This document shows positions 31,971 to 32,928 of a stretch of 32,928 nucleotides of DNA, one piece after another. Origin of the DNA: Candidatus Rokuibacteriota bacterium (GTDB lineage: Bacteria; Methylomirabilota; Methylomirabilia; Rokubacteriales; CSP1-6); the NCBI GenBank assembly GCA_003220265.1, contig QHRW01000068.1, forward strand, positions 1 to 32,928, given 5' to 3'. The stretch's first letter is position 1. Each line of letters begins with the position of its first letter. Position numbers and translations under genes: made by a program. Under the pieces are notes generated by a model. That model had not been told where the DNA came from. It ran no database searches and was given only the letters and a program-made list of their open reading frames with translations.

Positions 31971-32713
31971 CGGCCCGTCCCCGGCCGCACGAGGGCATAG
32001 CCGGCGCCGCGCACGGTCTTGATGTAGCGCGGCGCCCGCGCGTCCTTCTCGATCTTGGCGCGCAGCTTGGAGACGTGCACGTCGATGGAGCGATCGAAGG
32101 TCTCGTAGTCCTGGCCCTTGAGCGCGTCCATGAGCTGCTCGCGCGAGAGCACCCGGCCGGCCGCGCGCGCCAGCGTCGCCAGCAGCTCGAACTCGTAGTG
32201 CGTCAGCACCACGCGCCGCCCGTCCACCCTCACCTCGCGCGCGTCGTAGTCGACGACGAGCGCGCCGGCGACGAAGCGCGCGCGCGACGCCTCGGCGGCC
32301 CCGCGGCGCAAGATCGCGCGGACCCGGGCCAGCAGCTCGCGCGGGTTGAACGGCTTGGCGAGGTAGTCGTCGGCGCCGAGCTCGAGGCCCACGATCTTGT
32401 CGACGTCCTCGCCGCGCGCGGTCAGCATGAGGATCGGCAGCGCCGCCCACTCGGGCGCCGCCCGCAGGCGCCGGCACACCTCGAGACCATCGATACCGGG
32501 CAGCATGACGTCGAGCAGCACCACGTCGAAGCGGCCCCGGCGCAGCGCCGCCAGGCCGCGCTCCCCGTCGCCGACGACCGTCACGTCGATCTCGTGGCGC
32601 CCGAGATACTCGGCCACCATCGAGCCCAGACGCGCGTCGTCCTCGACGAGGAGTGCGGATATTTTAGATGGGGGCCCCGACATTTTAGATGGGGGCCCCG
32701 AGATGGCCCCCAA
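31967..32713 (-). CDS. OmpR/CpxR-type response regulator
   Basis: The receiver domain (A-L-L-V-E-D-D, V-V-L-L-D-V-M-L-P with the phospho-Asp at codon 32512-32510, L-T-A-R, K-P-F) and the winged-helix domain (LTHYEFELLATLA, FDRSIDVHVSKLRAKI, RYIKTVRGAGYAL) are complete. The start is unclear. TTG 32713 gives 248 residues, with an AGGGGGG run nearly adjacent. ATG 32683, inside a 21-bp tandem repeat, gives 238 residues and places the Asp at 58, nearer the usual ~51-55. Residues before S-A-L-L-V-E are S-G-P-P-S-K repeats and not part of the fold. I report the longest form and prefer ATG 32683 as true start. It is coupled to the kinase by GTGA. Confidence 0.88.
   Translation of the reverse strand: MGAISGPPSKMSGPPSKISALLVEDDARLGSMVAEYLGRHEIDVTVVGDGERGLAALRRGRFDVVLLDVMLPGIDGLEVCRRLRAAPEWAALPILMLTARGEDVDKIVGLELGADDYLAKPFNPRELLARVRAILRRGAAEASRARFVAGALVVDYDAREVRVDGRRVVLTHYEFELLATLARAAGRVLSREQLMDALKGQDYETFDRSIDVHVSKLRAKIEKDARAPRYIKTVRGAGYALVRPGTGR
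32660..32701. repeat. Tandem 21-bp direct repeat, two units
   Basis: Units are 32660-32680 and 32681-32701, and differ only in their first base (T or C). Each contains ATTTTAGA followed by G5-C4. On the - strand the unit reads as S-G-P-P-S-K-(M/I), in frame with the response regulator. A degraded third unit may begin at 32702 (GATGGCCCCC). On the - strand each unit also carries TAAAAT, a -10-like hexamer. Confidence 0.8.
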
Positions 32714-32732
32714 GCCCCCCTACGCTCGGCGC

Positions 32733-32751
32733 GCCCCGGCTGAGCCGGGGC
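32733..32751. repeat. Perfect 8-bp GC hairpin between CpxP-like and regulator genes
   Basis: GCCCCGGC (32733-32740), loop TGA, GCCGGGGC (32744-32751). No T-run follows on either strand, so it is not a standard intrinsic terminator. It lies in the ~70-bp gap between the CpxP-like stop and the regulator start and may attenuate or protect the transcript. Confidence 0.5.
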
Positions 32752-32784
32752 ACGCCTCGATATTGCTCGTCAGCAAGCCGCCGC

Positions 32785-32928
32785 TCACCCGCCGTGTCCT
32801 CCGCGATGGTTGCGGATATAGTCGGCGACGGCCTTGCGCTGGACCGGCGTCAGCACGTCGTGCACCTCCGTGAGCGACTGCGTGATCACGTCCGCGACCT
32901 GCCGGTGCTCGGCCTCGCGCTGGCTCCG
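32785..32928 (-). CDS. CpxP/Spy-like periplasmic protein (3' part only)
   Basis: The - strand frame runs from the window edge to TGA at 32787-32785 and gives 47 residues of a C-terminus. It is strongly helical (EAEHRQVADVITQSLTEVHD) with V-L-T-P-V-Q-R-K, the L-T-x-x-Q-R motif of the Spy/CpxP family, and ends in Gly/His (RNHRGGHGG). Such periplasmic chaperone-like proteins often sit beside CpxRA-type two-component genes and damp the kinase; LTxxQ members are also linked to metal stress. The upstream part lies outside the window, so no signal peptide can be checked. The His-rich tail is compatible with metal binding. Confidence 0.65.
   Translation of the reverse strand, partial: RSQREAEHRQVADVITQSLTEVHDVLTPVQRKAVADYIRNHRGGHGG

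Noticed and set aside
1..32928. CRISPR arrays, tRNA or rRNA genes, insertion sequences
   Set aside because: No regularly spaced repeats, no cloverleaf or rRNA-like stretch, and no transposase or integrase reading frame were seen on either strand.

Overview
The window is gene-dense, high-GC bacterial DNA. One line counted in a typical stretch (5401-5460) is 41/60 G+C, and no gap between genes exceeds about 260 bp. The gene mix is an oligopeptide-type ABC binding protein, amidohydrolase_2, LigA/LigB ring-cleavage proteins, a luciferase-like flavin oxidoreductase, a molybdopterin oxidoreductase and several esterases. Together with the GC level this resembles uncultured soil lineages such as Candidatus Rokubacteria (Methylomirabilota). 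That placement is inferred from gene style only; there is no rRNA or marker gene to confirm it. I saw no tRNA, rRNA, CRISPR array, transposase or integrase.

Layout. 1-1167 (+): the 3' end of a family 5 solute-binding protein, translationally coupled to a Sel1-repeat lipoprotein. 1061-5279 (-): a C-terminally truncated HSL-type hydrolase, an amidohydrolase, a Tim44-domain membrane protein and a small LigA/LigB pair, with a divergent cupin gene (5331-5732). 5806-6795 (+): a UdgX uracil-DNA-binding protein carrying a partial DUF4130-like N-terminus. 6868-9940 (-): a patch of lower GC with a small membrane protein, an S9 peptidase and a GNAT acetyltransferase. Two imperfect hairpins with AAC...GTT ends flank the acetyltransferase and faintly resemble integron attC sites. 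10129-12372: a second acetyltransferase, then a divergent thioesterase/MFS pair. 12377-13077 (-): a VapBC-type toxin-antitoxin pair with a visible operator and an apparent CTG start for the toxin. 13137-14490: MsrA and a secreted protein of unknown function.

14492-19755: a membrane-bound class III adenylate cyclase (-), divergent from a MoxR/ChlI-like AAA+ ATPase and a large Met/Gln-rich VWA protein (+). The AAA+ gene has a near-consensus sigma-70 promoter. 19770-20279 (-): a hypothetical protein. 20535-23897 (+): a branched-chain aminotransferase-like enzyme, a class C beta-lactamase-fold lipoprotein and a flavin oxidoreductase, closely packed. 23857-25874 (-): a VOC protein, a HAD phosphatase and a threonine-dehydratase-like PLP enzyme. 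The last of these is divergent from an ArsR-type regulator across a 50-bp gap with an imperfect palindrome. 26237-29622 (-): a conserved hypothetical, a molybdopterin oxidoreductase and a carboxylesterase. 29624-32928 (-): the tail of a CpxP/Spy-like periplasmic protein, an OmpR-type regulator, a histidine kinase and a frameshifted PHB-depolymerase-like esterase. The last three are chained by 4-base overlaps.

The clearest points for follow-up are the cyclase / AAA+ / VWA module, the 21-bp tandem repeat that supplies the only ATG of the response regulator, the CTG start of the PIN toxin, the 21-bp inverted repeat lying exactly where the truncated hydrolase loses homology, and the hairpins around the GNAT gene.
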